64,000 nt of DNA, taken from assembly GCF_003590835.1 (NCBI RefSeq), contig NZ_QYUQ01000002.1, positions 4,216,001-4,280,000 on the forward strand, given 5' to 3'. The notes below the pieces were generated by a model that had not been told where the DNA came from, searched no databases, and worked only from the letters and a program-made list of their open reading frames with translations. Positions 8,429-17,605 of this stretch are shown here, in pieces (position 1 is the stretch's first letter; each line of letters begins with the position of its first letter). The translations under genes were made by a program, and so were the position numbers. This stretch comes from Noviherbaspirillum sedimenti. GTDB lineage: Bacteria; Pseudomonadota; Gammaproteobacteria; Burkholderiales; Burkholderiaceae_D.

Positions 8429-9697
8429 TCACGCCCGAAGCGGCCGCAGCGTCTCGCGCATGCGCAGCGCTGCAATCAGGCCCGACAGGAAGGTCAGGCC
8501 GGCCACCAGCCACATCGCGCTGGCGACACCGAACAGGTCGGCGACCAGTCCCGCCAGCAGGGCGCCGATGGCATATCCCATGTCGCGCCACAGGCGGTAG
8601 ACGCCAACGGTCGAGGCGCGCCAGGCGGGATGGACGACGTCGCCGATGGCCGCCAGCAGGGTCGGGTACACCATCGCCGTGCCGGCACCGAGCAGAATGG
8701 CGCCGAGCACGAACCAGGCAAAGGCTGCCGCAACCGCGATGATGGCGATGCCGATCGCCTGCAGCCACATGCCGGCGACGATCAGGCCCTTGCGGCCGAT
8801 GCGGTCCGAGATTGCGCCGGTAACCAGCTGGCCGATGCCCCACACCGCCGGATAAATCGCCGCCAGCGTGCCGATCTGCGCCAGGCTCATGCCGGCATTG
8901 GCAAACACCAGCGGGAACAGGCCCCAGGCCATGCCGTCGTTGAGGTTGTTGACCATGCCGGCCTGGCTGATCGAGGAGAGGTCGGGATCGCGCAGGCTGG
9001 TGTTCCAGAAGATGGCTTTTTGCGACGGTGGCGCCAGTTGCGTTGCGGGCGGCGCGAGCTGCGCTTCAAGGCGCGCATGGGCGCTGGTATCGCGCACCAG
9101 CAGGAGCGAGAGCAGCAATCCGGCGGCGACAAAGATGACGCCGAGGTAGAACGGTTGCGGGCGCAGGCCATGATGCGCGGCGATCCAGCCGGTGGCCAGT
9201 GCCGCGCCGCCGACCGCGATATAGCCGGCGAATTCATTGATGCCCATCGCCATGCCGCGGCTTTTCGGGCCTGCCAGATCGATCTTCATGATGACGGTGG
9301 TGGACCAGGTCAGGCCCTGGCTGACGCCAAGAAAAACATTCGCCAGCAATACCCAGTTCCACGACGGCGCCCACATCAGCAGGAAGGGCACCGGCGTGGC
9401 GATCAGCCAGCCGGCCACCAGAATCAGCTTGCGGCCATAAGTATCGGAAAAGCGCCCGGCGAAATAATTGGTCAGTGCCTTGGATACGCCGAAGACGACA
9501 ATGAATGCCAGAATCGCGGTGTGCGCGACCACATGGAATTCCCGCTCGGCGATGGCGGGCAGGATGCTGCGCTCCATGCCGACCATGGCGCCGACGAAGG
9601 CATTGACCAGCACCAGCAGGCTGAATTGCCGCCAGTTGGCGCGCATGCCCAGTGCGATGGCGGCAGGTAGGGTGCTGCGGGAGTGGGGCAGGGACAT
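8429..9697 (-). CDS. MFS transporter (12 TM)
   Basis: An inner-membrane major-facilitator protein of about 422 residues with two six-helix halves. MFS signatures are visible: GRFSDTYGRKLILVAG between helices 2 and 3 (motif A-like GxxxDxxGRK), and the second-half repeat GAISDRIGRKGLIVAG. The central loop is hydrophilic (SAHARLEAQLAPPATQLAPP). Substrate cannot be told from sequence; the family branch looks like drug/metabolite exporters. I use the ATG at 9697; a GTG five codons upstream (9712) is the alternative, and neither has a good Shine-Dalgarno site. It lies between the peptide cassette (same strand, 226-bp gap) and the divergent CDF gene, and is probably transcribed alone. Confidence 0.85.
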   Translation of the reverse strand: MSLPHSRSTLPAAIALGMRANWRQFSLLVLVNAFVGAMVGMERSILPAIAEREFHVVAHTAILAFIVVFGVSKALTNYFAGRFSDTYGRKLILVAGWLIATPVPFLLMWAPSWNWVLLANVFLGVSQGLTWSTTVIMKIDLAGPKSRGMAMGINEFAGYIAVGGAALATGWIAAHHGLRPQPFYLGVIFVAAGLLLSLLLVRDTSAHARLEAQLAPPATQLAPPSQKAIFWNTSLRDPDLSSISQAGMVNNLNDGMAWGLFPLVFANAGMSLAQIGTLAAIYPAVWGIGQLVTGAISDRIGRKGLIVAGMWLQAIGIAIIAVAAAFAWFVLGAILLGAGTAMVYPTLLAAIGDVVHPAWRASTVGVYRLWRDMGYAIGALLAGLVADLFGVASAMWLVAGLTFLSGLIAALRMRETLRPLRA

Positions 9698-9830
9698 GGG
9701 GCTGGCAATCACAAAGGATGCAAATGCGCAGCATCCAGTTTAGCATTCAGGCGACTTGTCAGTGCGGCAATCTGGGCCTGTTCGGGCTACAATCAGGACC
9801 GTTCCCGAAAATGAAAGCGAGTCGACGCAT

Positions 9831-10766
9831 ATGAGCGGCAGCCACCACCATCATGGCCACAGCCATGGCAGTACCGGCAACCTGAAGGTCGCATTTTTCC
9901 TCAATCTTGCCTTCACCATCATCGAGGTCATCGGCGGGATATTGACCAACAGTATCGCCATTCTGAGCGATGCCGTGCATGACCTGGGCGATTCGATGTC
10001 GCTGGGGCTGGCCTGGTATTTTCAGCGCCTGTCACAGCGCGGCAGGACGCCGCAGGATACCTATGGCTATCGCCGCTACGCCTTGCTCGGTGGCTTGATC
10101 ACCGGGCTGGTGCTGGTCATCGGCCTTTGCTTCGTGTTGTGGAGTGCAGTTCATCGCCTGCTGGCGCCCGAACCGGTGAATGCCCCGGGCATGATACTGC
10201 TGGCCGTCATCGGCATTCTCTTTAACGGCGCTGCGGTACTGCGGGTGAAGCGCGGTTCTTCCCTCACCGAAAAAGTAGTGACATGGCACCTGATCGAGGA
10301 TGTGCTGGGCTGGGTCGCAGTGCTGGCCGGCGCCGTGGCCATGACGATCTGGGATGCGCCCATCATCGATCCGCTGCTGTCGATCGGCATTTCGCTGTTC
10401 ATCATCTGGAACGTGGCGCGCAACTTGCGCCAGGTGTTCAATGTGATCATCCAGAAAGTCCCGGCTTCATTCGATGTCGAGCAGTTTGAACGCGAGGTGC
10501 TCAAGCACCCGAAGGTCATCTCGATGCACGATACCCATAGCTGGTCGGTGGACGGCGAGATTCACGTGCTGACCACCCATCTGGTCATGCAGCGCGACGC
10601 CAGCCGCGATGAAATGATCGATGCCAAGAGCCACGTGCGCAAGCTGCTCGATGAAGACACTTTCGAACACGTCAGCGTGGATGTGGAACTGGAAGGCGAG
10701 CTTTGCGTGATCGGTTCGGGGCGCAAGGGCAGTTCTCCTTGCGCCGATCATCACCATCACCACTGA
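9831..10766 (+). CDS. Cation diffusion facilitator (CDF) metal exporter
   Basis: A 311-residue inner-membrane CDF transporter exchanging divalent cations (Zn, Co, Cd, Ni or Fe) for protons. It opens with a His cluster (SGSHHHHGHSHG) and ends in HHHHH, flanking six TM helices. The metal site helices contain SIAILSDAVHDLGDSMSLG (HDxxD-like site, TM2) and HLIEDVLGWVAVLAG (TM5, HxxxD). The C-terminal cytosolic domain contains HDTHSWSVDGEIHVLTTHL, a typical dimerising metal-binding domain. I chose the ATG at 9831, directly before the His cluster, over an upstream in-frame start at 9756 that would add 25 uncharacteristic residues. Convergent with the P-type ATPase gene downstream. CzcD/DmeF-like; exact metal unknown. 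Confidence 0.9.
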   Translation: MSGSHHHHGHSHGSTGNLKVAFFLNLAFTIIEVIGGILTNSIAILSDAVHDLGDSMSLGLAWYFQRLSQRGRTPQDTYGYRRYALLGGLITGLVLVIGLCFVLWSAVHRLLAPEPVNAPGMILLAVIGILFNGAAVLRVKRGSSLTEKVVTWHLIEDVLGWVAVLAGAVAMTIWDAPIIDPLLSIGISLFIIWNVARNLRQVFNVIIQKVPASFDVEQFEREVLKHPKVISMHDTHSWSVDGEIHVLTTHLVMQRDASRDEMIDAKSHVRKLLDEDTFEHVSVDVELEGELCVIGSGRKGSSPCADHHHHH

Positions 10767-10772
10767 ATATTT

Positions 10773-10812
10773 CGGCGCCCGCTCGCCCGGCTTGTCCATC
10801 AGGCGGGCGCCG
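10773..10812. terminator. Hairpin between convergent genes
   Basis: A 10-bp GC-only inverted repeat (CGGCGCCCGC ... GCGGGCGCCG) with a 20-nt loop fills the 47-bp gap between the convergent CDF and P-ATPase genes. It has no U-tract; probable bidirectional terminator or termination aid. Confidence 0.5.
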
Positions 10813-10813
10813 G

Positions 10814-13519
10814 CTAGCGCATCATCACTGTAACGCGCAACAGCAGCTTGCGCGCCTCATCCAGCAACAGCACCATGCTGGCAACGGCAATGGCCATGCC
10901 CCAGTCTGACAGGCTGAGAGACGTCGTGCCGAACACGCCTTGCGCGGGCGGCCAGTGCACCGCCGCAGCTTGCAGCAGGAGTACCCCCGCCAGCGAGATC
11001 CACAGCATGCGGTTGCGGAAGAAATTGCGGTTGAAGGCGCTGCCGTTTTCGACGCGGGCGTTGAAGACATTGAAAAACTGAAACAGCACGAAAGTAGTGA
11101 AGGCCAGTGTCAGCGCGCGCGTCTGGCTGCCGCTGCCCATGCCATAGTGCAGCACGCCCAGGGTGCCGACCATCATGGCGATGCCGAAGCCGACGATACG
11201 GATCAGCCGCGCCTGTGACAGCACGGCGGCGGTGCGGTCGCGCGGCGGCTCGTCCATCAGTCCCGGGCGGGCGGCGTCGAGCGCCAGCGCGATCGCCGGC
11301 GGGCCATCCATGATCATCGCCACCCACAGGATTTGCAGCGGGTTGAACGGTTCCGGCAAGCCGGCCAGCGGCGCGAAAAAAATGGTCAGGATGGCGCCGA
11401 TGGTGGTCGATAGCTGGAAGCGCACGAACTTGACGATATTGTCGTAAAGCGCGCGGCCGTTGTGTACGGCGCTGACGATGGTGGCGAAATTGTCGTCGGT
11501 GAGCACCATGCTGGCGGCTTCCCGGGTGACGGCGGCACCGCACATGCCCATCGCCACGCCGATGTCGGCGTTCTTCAGCGCCGGCGCATCGTTGACGCCA
11601 TCCCCCGTCATTGCGACCACGTGGCCGCGGGCCTTCAGTGCCTGCACGATCCGGACCTTGTGCTGCGGCGCCACTCGCGCGAACACTGCGATGCCGTCGA
11701 TGCGCTCGGCCAGTTGCGCGGCATCGAGCGCATCCAGTTCAGCGCCGCTGAGCGCCGCGCCGCGCAGGCCGAGTTCGCCGGCGATGGCTTGCGCCGTGTC
11801 CCGGTGATCGCCGGTGATCATCTTGACCTCGATGCCGGCCGCCCCGCAGCTGGCGATGGCGGCCCGTGCTTCCGGGCGCGGCGGATCCAGCAAGCCGATC
11901 AGGCCAATGAAGGTGAGGTGAAAGGCGCAGGGGGACAGGTCGGCATCCGGATCGATCGCACTGTCGTCAAACTGCCGCGTGGCGACCAGGATTACGCGCA
12001 ATCCGCCGCCTGCCATCGCGCGGTATTCTGCATCGATTGCGGCTGTCGCCGCGGCGTCAAGCGGCACCTTGCCGGTGATGGTCTGGCTATGGCTGCAGCG
12101 CGCCAGCAGCACATCGGGGGCGCCCTTGAAGAAGCCCAGCGCGCCGGCACCGTCCGCATGGAAGGTGGCCATGAATTTGCAGGCGGAGTCGAACGGGATT
12201 TCGGCGATGCGAGGCATCCGCGTGGCCACCGATTTCTGCTCGATGCCGCCCTTCTGCGCCAGGGACAGCAGGGCACCTTCGGTGGGATCGCCGATCAGGC
12301 GGCCGCCGTCGATGCGGCTGTCATTGCAGGCGACCGCCGCCGTCAGCAGCAGCGCCAGGTCGGCTGGGGACGCATCCTGAGGCGCATCGCCAGCCGCCAT
12401 GATCTTGCCGCTTCCATCATAGCCTTCGCCGCTGACTGCATAGCGAGCGCCTGAACAGGAAACGGCGCGCGCGGTCATCTGGTTCATCGTCAGCGTGCCG
12501 GTCTTGTCGGAACAGATCACGGTGGTGCAGCCGAGCGTCTCCACTCCGGACAGCCGCTTGACGATGGCACGCTGCCTGGCCATCTTGTGCATGCCGATGG
12601 CCAGCGTGACGGTGACCACCACGGGCAAGCCTTCCGGTATCGCCGCCACCGCAAGCGCGATGGCGTCCATGATCACCTCGCCGAGGGGTTCGCCACGCAG
12701 CAGTTCCAGGAAAAACAGCAGTCCGACCAGCGTCAGCGCCACCGCGCCCAGGCGCTTGCCGAGCTGGTCGAGCTGCCGTTGCAGCGGGCTCGGGGCGTCC
12801 GGCGCCAGCGCCAGTTGTTCGGAGATGCGGCCCATTTCCGTGGCCATGCCAATCGCCGTCACCAGCAGCTCGGCGCGCCCGCGGGTAATCATGGTGTTCA
12901 TGTACAGCATGTCGTGGCGGTCGCCGATGGGCAGCGCCGGGTCATCCAGCACGTCGACATTTTTTTCCGCAGGTTGCGATTCGCCGGTCAGCGCCGACTC
13001 GTCGACCGCCAGGTGGATGGCTTGCAGCAGGCGGCCGTCTGCCGGTACGCTGTCGCCTGCTTCCAGCAGTACGATATCGCCCGGTACCAGGTCCTCGGCC
13101 GCGACCTCGCGGGTGGCACCGTCGCGTCGCACCCGGGCCTTGGCCGGAAGCATTTTTTTCAGCGCAGCCAGGCTCGCTTCGGCGCGGTATTCCTGGTAAA
13201 AGCCGACCAGGGCATTGAACGCCACCACGATCAGGATCACCAGTGCATCCTTGGTACTGCCGATGACGGCGGCCAGCCCGGCGGCGGCGATCAGCACGAG
13301 GATCAGGACGCTTTTGAACTGGCCGAGGAACAGCTTCCAGGGCGATGGCGGCGGCTGTTGCGCCAACTGGTTGGGGCCATGGGCGGCGCTACGCCGGCTG
13401 ACCTCGGACTGCACCAGGCCATGTGCGGGCGCGGTTTGCAGGCGCAACAGGGCTTCGTCGGCGCTCAGCGTGTGCCAGGCAATGTCGGGTGGAGCGGGCG
13501 CAACAGCTGGCGTTGGCAT
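10814..13519 (-). CDS. PII-type (Ca2+/Mn2+-like) cation-transporting P-type ATPase
   Basis: A P-type ATPase of 901 residues. The order is N-terminal cation-ATPase domain (LSADEALLRLQT ... GPNQLAQ), actuator with TGESQPAEK, TM4 with PEGLPVVVTVTLAIG, the phosphorylation site SDKTGTLTMNQ (Asp about residue 338), hinge MTGDGVNDAPALK, and a six-helix C-terminal region. The PEGLP motif and long C-terminal membrane domain place it in the PacL/SERCA-like group and not with heavy-metal CPx ATPases; HMA and CPC motifs are absent. Probable substrates are Ca2+ or Mn2+, possibly other cations. It is convergent to the CDF gene and divergent from copA, from which it is separated by 181 bp. Whether it also responds to metals is not shown by the sequence. 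Confidence 0.88.
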   Translation of the reverse strand: MPTPAVAPAPPDIAWHTLSADEALLRLQTAPAHGLVQSEVSRRSAAHGPNQLAQQPPPSPWKLFLGQFKSVLILVLIAAAGLAAVIGSTKDALVILIVVAFNALVGFYQEYRAEASLAALKKMLPAKARVRRDGATREVAAEDLVPGDIVLLEAGDSVPADGRLLQAIHLAVDESALTGESQPAEKNVDVLDDPALPIGDRHDMLYMNTMITRGRAELLVTAIGMATEMGRISEQLALAPDAPSPLQRQLDQLGKRLGAVALTLVGLLFFLELLRGEPLGEVIMDAIALAVAAIPEGLPVVVTVTLAIGMHKMARQRAIVKRLSGVETLGCTTVICSDKTGTLTMNQMTARAVSCSGARYAVSGEGYDGSGKIMAAGDAPQDASPADLALLLTAAVACNDSRIDGGRLIGDPTEGALLSLAQKGGIEQKSVATRMPRIAEIPFDSACKFMATFHADGAGALGFFKGAPDVLLARCSHSQTITGKVPLDAAATAAIDAEYRAMAGGGLRVILVATRQFDDSAIDPDADLSPCAFHLTFIGLIGLLDPPRPEARAAIASCGAAGIEVKMITGDHRDTAQAIAGELGLRGAALSGAELDALDAAQLAERIDGIAVFARVAPQHKVRIVQALKARGHVVAMTGDGVNDAPALKNADIGVAMGMCGAAVTREAASMVLTDDNFATIVSAVHNGRALYDNIVKFVRFQLSTTIGAILTIFFAPLAGLPEPFNPLQILWVAMIMDGPPAIALALDAARPGLMDEPPRDRTAAVLSQARLIRIVGFGIAMMVGTLGVLHYGMGSGSQTRALTLAFTTFVLFQFFNVFNARVENGSAFNRNFFRNRMLWISLAGVLLLQAAAVHWPPAQGVFGTTSLSLSDWGMAIAVASMVLLLDEARKLLLRVTVMMR

Positions 13520-13636
13520 GGTGAGGGGCGAACGGGAGGCAGGGGCGGATGCAATTTAATGTTAGCAGCATTGCCACGCATGAAAAGCGGAATTTTCCGC
13601 AATATCTCTCCCAAAAAGCAGCGGCCAGACTGGCAC

Positions 13637-13667
13637 TTGACCTTCCCATCATGGGAAGGAAGATAAT
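13637..13667 (+). promoter_or_regulatory. CueR-type copper promoter of copA
   Basis: A -35 box TTGACC (13637-13642) and a -10 box GATAAT (13662-13667) are separated by 19 bp, the over-long spacer diagnostic of MerR-family activation. The spacer overlaps a perfect 9-1-9 palindrome CCTTCCCAT-C-ATGGGAAGG (13641-13659), matching known CueR/copper operators. The predicted transcript starts about 27 bp before the copA ATG. Confidence 0.9.
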
Positions 13668-13700
13668 GTACTCAATGATAAACGAGCGGAATTTACGAAA

Positions 13701-15941
13701 ATGCGCAAAACCATGACCCTTGCGGGCGCGCCGCCGGCCATGCAGGAAATCGACCTGGCCATCGAAGGCATGACCTGCGCCTCCTGCGTGGCCCGGGTGG
13801 AAAAGGCCTTGACGAAAGTGCCTGGCGTGACAGCCGTCGCGGTCAACCTGGCCACCGAGACTGCGCGCGTGAGCGCCAGCCGCGGCACCGCCTGCGACGT
13901 CCTGCTGCAGGCGGTGGAAAAGGCCGGTTATCACGCCGCCCGCGCCGGCAAGCCAGCCGATGCCATGGAAAAGCCGCACAGCCATGGCGGCTTTGCGGTG
14001 GTGGCTGCGGCGCTGCTGTCGCTGCCGCTGATGGCGCCGATGTTGCTGGAACTGGGTGGCGGCCATTACATGCTGCCGGCATGGCTGCAATGGCTGCTGG
14101 CGACGCCGGTGCAATTCTGGCTGGGCGGGCGGTTCTACCGTGCCGGCTGGAAAGCCGCCAGGGTAGGGGCCGGCAACATGGACCTGCTGGTGGCGCTCGG
14201 CACCAGCGCCGCCTACGGCTTGAGCGTGTATCAATTGTTCGCGCCCCCGGGGCATGGCATGCCGCACCTGTATTTCGAAGCCTCGGCCGTGGTGATCACC
14301 CTGGTCTTGCTCGGCAAGTGGCTGGAAGCGCGCGCCAAGCGCCAGACCACGGCGGCGATCCGCGCGCTGCAGGCATTGCGCCCGGCTGCGGCGCGGGTGC
14401 GGCGCGACGGCGTCGACATTGATCTCCCGGTCGGGCAGGTGCGCGTGGGCGACCTGGTGGTGGTGCGCCCGGGCGAACGCATCGCCGTCGATGGCGTGGT
14501 CGAGGAGGGCGCCAGCCACGTCGATGAATCCCTGATCAGCGGCGAAAGCCTGCCGGTGGCGAAACACCTGGGCGACCAGGTTACCGGTGGCGCCATCAAT
14601 GGCGATGGCCTGCTGCTGGTGCGCACCAGCGCCATCGGCGCCGAAACCGCGCTGGCGCGCATCATCCGCCTGGTCGAACGCGCGCAGGCGGCCAAGGCGC
14701 CGATCCAGCGCCTGGTGGACCAGGTCAGCGCGGTGTTCGTGCCGGTGGTGCTGCTGATCGCTCTGGCAAGCTTCGTTGGCTGGTGGCTGGCCGGCGCCGG
14801 CAGCGAAACGGCCATCATCAATGCGGTGGCAGTGCTGGTGATCGCCTGTCCATGCGCGCTCGGCCTGGCGACGCCGGCCGCCATCATGGCCGGCACCGGC
14901 GTCGGCGCCCGCCACGGTATCCTGATCAAGGATGCCGAAGCGCTGGAAGTCGCGCACAGCATTACCACGGTGGTGTTCGACAAGACCGGCACGCTGACCA
15001 TCGGCAAGCCGGCGCTGGTCGAACTGGCGCCATTCGGTATTGACCAGCGCGACTTGCTGCAACTGGCGGCGGCGATCCAGAATGGCAGCGAACACCCGCT
15101 GGCGCGCGCAGTGACCGGGCGCGCCAGCGCCGAAGGTGTCGCCACGCTGCCGGCGACTGACTTGAAAGCCTTGCCTGGCCGTGGCCTGGCAGCAACCGTG
15201 GACGGCATGGATTTGCGCCTGGGCAGCACCCGGCTGATGCAGGAACTGGCCATCGACCTGGCGCCGCTGCAGGCGCGCGCCAGTGAACTGGAACAATCCG
15301 GGCATACGGTTTCCTGGCTGGCCAGCGTCGGCCCGACCGCGCGGTTGCTGGGCTTGCTGGCCTTCGGCGACCAGTTGAAGGCCAGCGCGAAGGAAGCAGT
15401 GACGCGCCTGCATGCACTGGGCGTCGACACGGTGCTGCTGACGGGTGACAACCGTGGCAGCGCGGCGGCGGTGGGCCAGGCCCTGGGTATCCGGCAAGTC
15501 GTCGCAGAAGTGCTGCCGGAGGACAAGGCCGGCAAGGTGGGCGCGCTCAAACGTGACGGCCAGGTGGTGGCGATGGTCGGCGACGGCATCAACGACGCCC
15601 CGGCGCTGGCGGCGGCCGATGTCGGCATCGCCATGGCGACCGGCACCGATGTCGCCATGCATGCGGCCGGCGTGACACTGATGCGCGGCGACCCGGCGCT
15701 GGTGGCCGACGCGATCGACATCTCGCGCCGCACTTACAGCAAGATCCGGCAAAACCTGTTCTGGGCTTTCATCTACAACCTGGTCGGCATACCGCTGGCG
15801 GCTGCCGGCATGCTGAACCCGGTGGTGGCCGGCGCCGCCATGGCCTTCAGTTCGGTATCGGTGATCAGCAACGCCTTGCTGTTGCGGCGCTGGAAACCGG
15901 CTGCCACGGCCCGGATCGGGGCGCCGGCGCAGGCCGGATGA
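13701..15941 (+). CDS. copA: Cu(I)-exporting P1B-type ATPase CopA
   Basis: A copper-exporting ATPase of 746 residues. One N-terminal HMA domain carries the copper motif GMTCASC (C26, C29). It has the eight-helix P1B layout with CPC in TM6 ([12 protein letters not shown], residues 383-385), the actuator SGESLPV, the phosphorylation motif DKTGTLT (Asp about 427), the nucleotide-domain HP motif SEHPLARAV, and the hinge [13 protein letters not shown] plus C-terminal MxxSS-like pattern ([18 protein letters not shown]) identifies the Cu(I)/Ag(I) subgroup P1B-1. The gene is preceded by a CueR-type promoter and followed 76 bp later by cueR. ATG 13713 is an alternative start. Function is very secure: cytosolic Cu(I) efflux across the inner membrane, loaded by CopZ. 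Confidence 0.97.
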   Translation: MRKTMTLAGAPPAMQEIDLAIEGMTCASCVARVEKALTKVPGVTAVAVNLATETARVSASRGTACDVLLQAVEKAGYHAARAGKPADAMEKPHSHGGFAVVAAALLSLPLMAPMLLELGGGHYMLPAWLQWLLATPVQFWLGGRFYRAGWKAARVGAGNMDLLVALGTSAAYGLSVYQLFAPPGHGMPHLYFEASAVVITLVLLGKWLEARAKRQTTAAIRALQALRPAAARVRRDGVDIDLPVGQVRVGDLVVVRPGERIAVDGVVEEGASHVDESLISGESLPVAKHLGDQVTGGAINGDGLLLVRTSAIGAETALARIIRLVERAQAAKAPIQRLVDQVSAVFVPVVLLIALASFVGWWLAGAGSETAIINAVAVLVIACPCALGLATPAAIMAGTGVGARHGILIKDAEALEVAHSITTVVFDKTGTLTIGKPALVELAPFGIDQRDLLQLAAAIQNGSEHPLARAVTGRASAEGVATLPATDLKALPGRGLAATVDGMDLRLGSTRLMQELAIDLAPLQARASELEQSGHTVSWLASVGPTARLLGLLAFGDQLKASAKEAVTRLHALGVDTVLLTGDNRGSAAAVGQALGIRQVVAEVLPEDKAGKVGALKRDGQVVAMVGDGINDAPALAAADVGIAMATGTDVAMHAAGVTLMRGDPALVADAIDISRRTYSKIRQNLFWAFIYNLVGIPLAAAGMLNPVVAGAAMAFSSVSVISNALLLRRWKPAATARIGAPAQAG

Positions 15942-16017
15942 GGTGCGGAATCCGGTTTACAATGGCTGCCAGGATGTCGGCGTCAGCCACCGTCAGCCAA
16001 CAGCAAGGAGAGGCAGC

Positions 16018-16425
16018 ATGAACATAGGCGAGGCGGCCGTCGCGACAGGCGTTTCCGCCAAAATGATCCGGTATTACGAAAGTATCCAGCTGATCAAGCC
16101 CGGCAAGCGCACCGAGGCGAATTACCGGACCTACGGCGACAAGGACTTGCACAATCTGCGCTTCATCAAGCGCGCCCGCACGCTCGGTTTCTCGCTCGAC
16201 CAGATCCGCGAACTGCTGTCGCTGTGGCAGGATTCCGGGCGGGCCAGCGCCGACGTCAAATCGATCGCCGAGGAACACGTGGCCGAGTTGCAAAAGCGCA
16301 TCGATGAACTGACCGACATGCGCGACACCCTGAGCCACCTGGCGCATGCCTGCAGCGGCGACCACCGGCCGGATTGCCCGATCCTGCAGGAACTGGCGGC
16401 GCCCGGTGGCGAGCACTGCCACTAA
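16018..16425 (+). CDS. cueR: CueR, MerR-family Cu(I)-responsive activator
   Basis: A 135-residue MerR regulator. It has an N-terminal winged helix (NIGEAAVATGVSAKMIRYYE), a long dimerisation helix, and a metal loop with HACSGDHRPDCPIL, placing the two copper-ligand cysteines at residues 112 and 120, exactly the spacing and positions of E. coli CueR. An AAGGAG site sits 8 bp upstream of the ATG. It should twist the 19-bp-spacer promoters of copA and copZ found in this window when Cu(I) binds. It is probably cotranscribed with copA (76-bp gap, same strand), giving positive feedback. Confidence 0.95.
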   Translation: MNIGEAAVATGVSAKMIRYYESIQLIKPGKRTEANYRTYGDKDLHNLRFIKRARTLGFSLDQIRELLSLWQDSGRASADVKSIAEEHVAELQKRIDELTDMRDTLSHLAHACSGDHRPDCPILQELAAPGGEHCH

Positions 16426-16477
16426 CAAGAAATACAGAAAGCTGTGTGGCGTACGCCATGCGCCTCAAGGAAAGTGT

Positions 16478-17266
16478 ATGAAATTGACCGCAAGCCAGAT
16501 CGCCGAACTGGCGGAATATCTCGAATCGGCGCATCTTGAGCGGCGCGAGGTGGTGAAGATCACCGATCGTTATCCGGACATCGACATGGATGATGCCTAC
16601 GCGATCCAGAACCAGGTCAGGCAGCGCAAGCTGGCGCGCGGCGAAAAGGTGGTCGGCCTGAAATGCGGCCTGACCTCCTACGCGAAGATGCAGCAAATGG
16701 GTGTGGAGACGCCGATATTCGGCTTCATGACCGACGCTTATGTGGTGCCGGAGGCCAGCGAAATCAGGATGGCCGAGCTGATTCATCCCAAGGTCGAGCC
16801 GGAAATCGCCTTCTTCACCAAGACGCCGATCCGCGGCCCCGGCTGCGATATCGGCGCCGTGCTGGCGGCCACCGACTTCGTCATGGCGGCGATCGAAGTG
16901 ATCGATTCGCGCTACCGCGATTTCAAGTTCGACCTGGTCAGCGTGATTGCCGACAATACCTCGGCCACCCGCTTCATCGTCGGCGGCAAGGCCACGCCAG
17001 TGGCTGACCTCGATCTGGCCAAGCTGGGCGTGGTGATGGAAAAAAATGGCAAGGTAGAAATGGTGGGTGCGGGTGCTGCCGTGGTCGGCCATCCGGCGAC
17101 AGCGGTGGCAATGCTGGCCAACCACCTGGCCGCCAGCGGCGAGGAAATCCCGGCCGGCTCGATCATCCTGTCCGGCGGCATTACCGAAGCCATTCCCGTT
17201 CAGGCCGGCGACAGCATCTCTCTACAGGTGCAAAGCCTGGGCGGCGTCACCACGCGCTTCGTTTAA
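16478..17266 (+). CDS. 4-oxalocrotonate decarboxylase / 2-keto-4-pentenoate hydratase family protein
   Basis: A 262-residue cytosolic enzyme of the fumarylacetoacetate-hydrolase-like family, closest in feel to DmpH/XylI 4-oxalocrotonate decarboxylase of the catechol meta-cleavage pathway. Visible family features: VVGLKCGLTSYAKMQQMGV, PIFGFMTD, HPKVEPEIAFF (metal-binding Glu residues), ATDFVMAAIEVIDSRY, GHPATAVAMLANHLAA, and SGGITEAIPVQAGDSI. I chose the ATG at 16478 behind an AAGGA site. It follows cueR by 52 bp on the same strand, with no other meta-pathway gene nearby, so it is an orphan whose physiological substrate is uncertain. It might be cotranscribed with copA-cueR. Hydratase (MhpD/DmpE) activity is the main alternative. 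Confidence 0.85.
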   Translation: MKLTASQIAELAEYLESAHLERREVVKITDRYPDIDMDDAYAIQNQVRQRKLARGEKVVGLKCGLTSYAKMQQMGVETPIFGFMTDAYVVPEASEIRMAELIHPKVEPEIAFFTKTPIRGPGCDIGAVLAATDFVMAAIEVIDSRYRDFKFDLVSVIADNTSATRFIVGGKATPVADLDLAKLGVVMEKNGKVEMVGAGAAVVGHPATAVAMLANHLAASGEEIPAGSIILSGGITEAIPVQAGDSISLQVQSLGGVTTRFV

Positions 17267-17316
17267 GCGCGTAGCGCGACTGCCGTAACTTAAGCGCGCA
17301 GCGCGGCTGCCGCGAC
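17263..17316. repeat. Two tandem 27-bp repeats overlapping a stop codon
   Basis: Two adjacent 27-bp units (17263-17289 and 17290-17316), both beginning TTAAGCGCG and differing at four positions. The first unit contains the stop codon of the decarboxylase gene. They fill the gap to convergent copZ. Confidence 0.7.
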
Positions 17317-17319
17317 GCC

Positions 17320-17526
17320 TCAAGCGGCCGCGCTGCTTTTGACCGGATAGCCCGCTTCTTCCACCGCCGCGGCGATATCCGCCAGCGCCGCAGTGGACGT
17401 GACCTGTACCTTTTGCGTGGCCAGGTCGATGTTCACCGTGGCTGCCGCATCCACTTCCTTCACCGAGCGCGTGACCGCGCCGACGCAGTGGCCGCAGCTC
17501 ATGCCTTCTACTTGCAGTTCATACAT
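17320..17526 (-). CDS. copZ: CopZ-like copper chaperone (HMA domain)
   Basis: A 68-residue soluble chaperone consisting of a single heavy-metal-associated domain. The copper motif is GMSCGHC close to the N-terminus, followed by VGAVTRSVKEVD and a beta-alpha-beta fold ending in VEEAGYPVKS. It carries Cu(I) in the cytosol and delivers it to CopA and possibly CueR. AAAGGAG lies 8 bp before the ATG. Its own promoter has a 19-bp spacer and a CueR-like dyad, matching the copA promoter, so CopA and CopZ should be co-induced although they are on opposite strands. Confidence 0.95.
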   Translation of the reverse strand: MYELQVEGMSCGHCVGAVTRSVKEVDAAATVNIDLATQKVQVTSTAALADIAAAVEEAGYPVKSSAAA

Positions 17527-17558
17527 GGTAAGACTCCTTTGTGTTTGATTGCATCTCC

Positions 17559-17589
17559 ACTTTAACGTTTCCCACCGTGGGAAGGTCAA
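17559..17589 (-). promoter_or_regulatory. CueR-type copper promoter of copZ
   Basis: On the minus strand, -35 TTGACC (17589-17584) and -10 TAAAGT (17564-17559) are separated by 19 bp. The spacer holds the dyad TTCCCAC-G-GTGGGAA (17583-17569 on this strand), and CCTTCCCA is shared with the copA operator. Start of transcription would fall about 25 bp before the copZ ATG. Confidence 0.85.
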
Positions 17590-17605
17590 GCACCGCCTGT
17601 TCCGG

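Noticed and set aside
13389..15752. A 787-codon frame on the minus strand opposite copA
   Set aside because: Same reason; copA on the plus strand has all P1B motifs, while the antisense product shows none.
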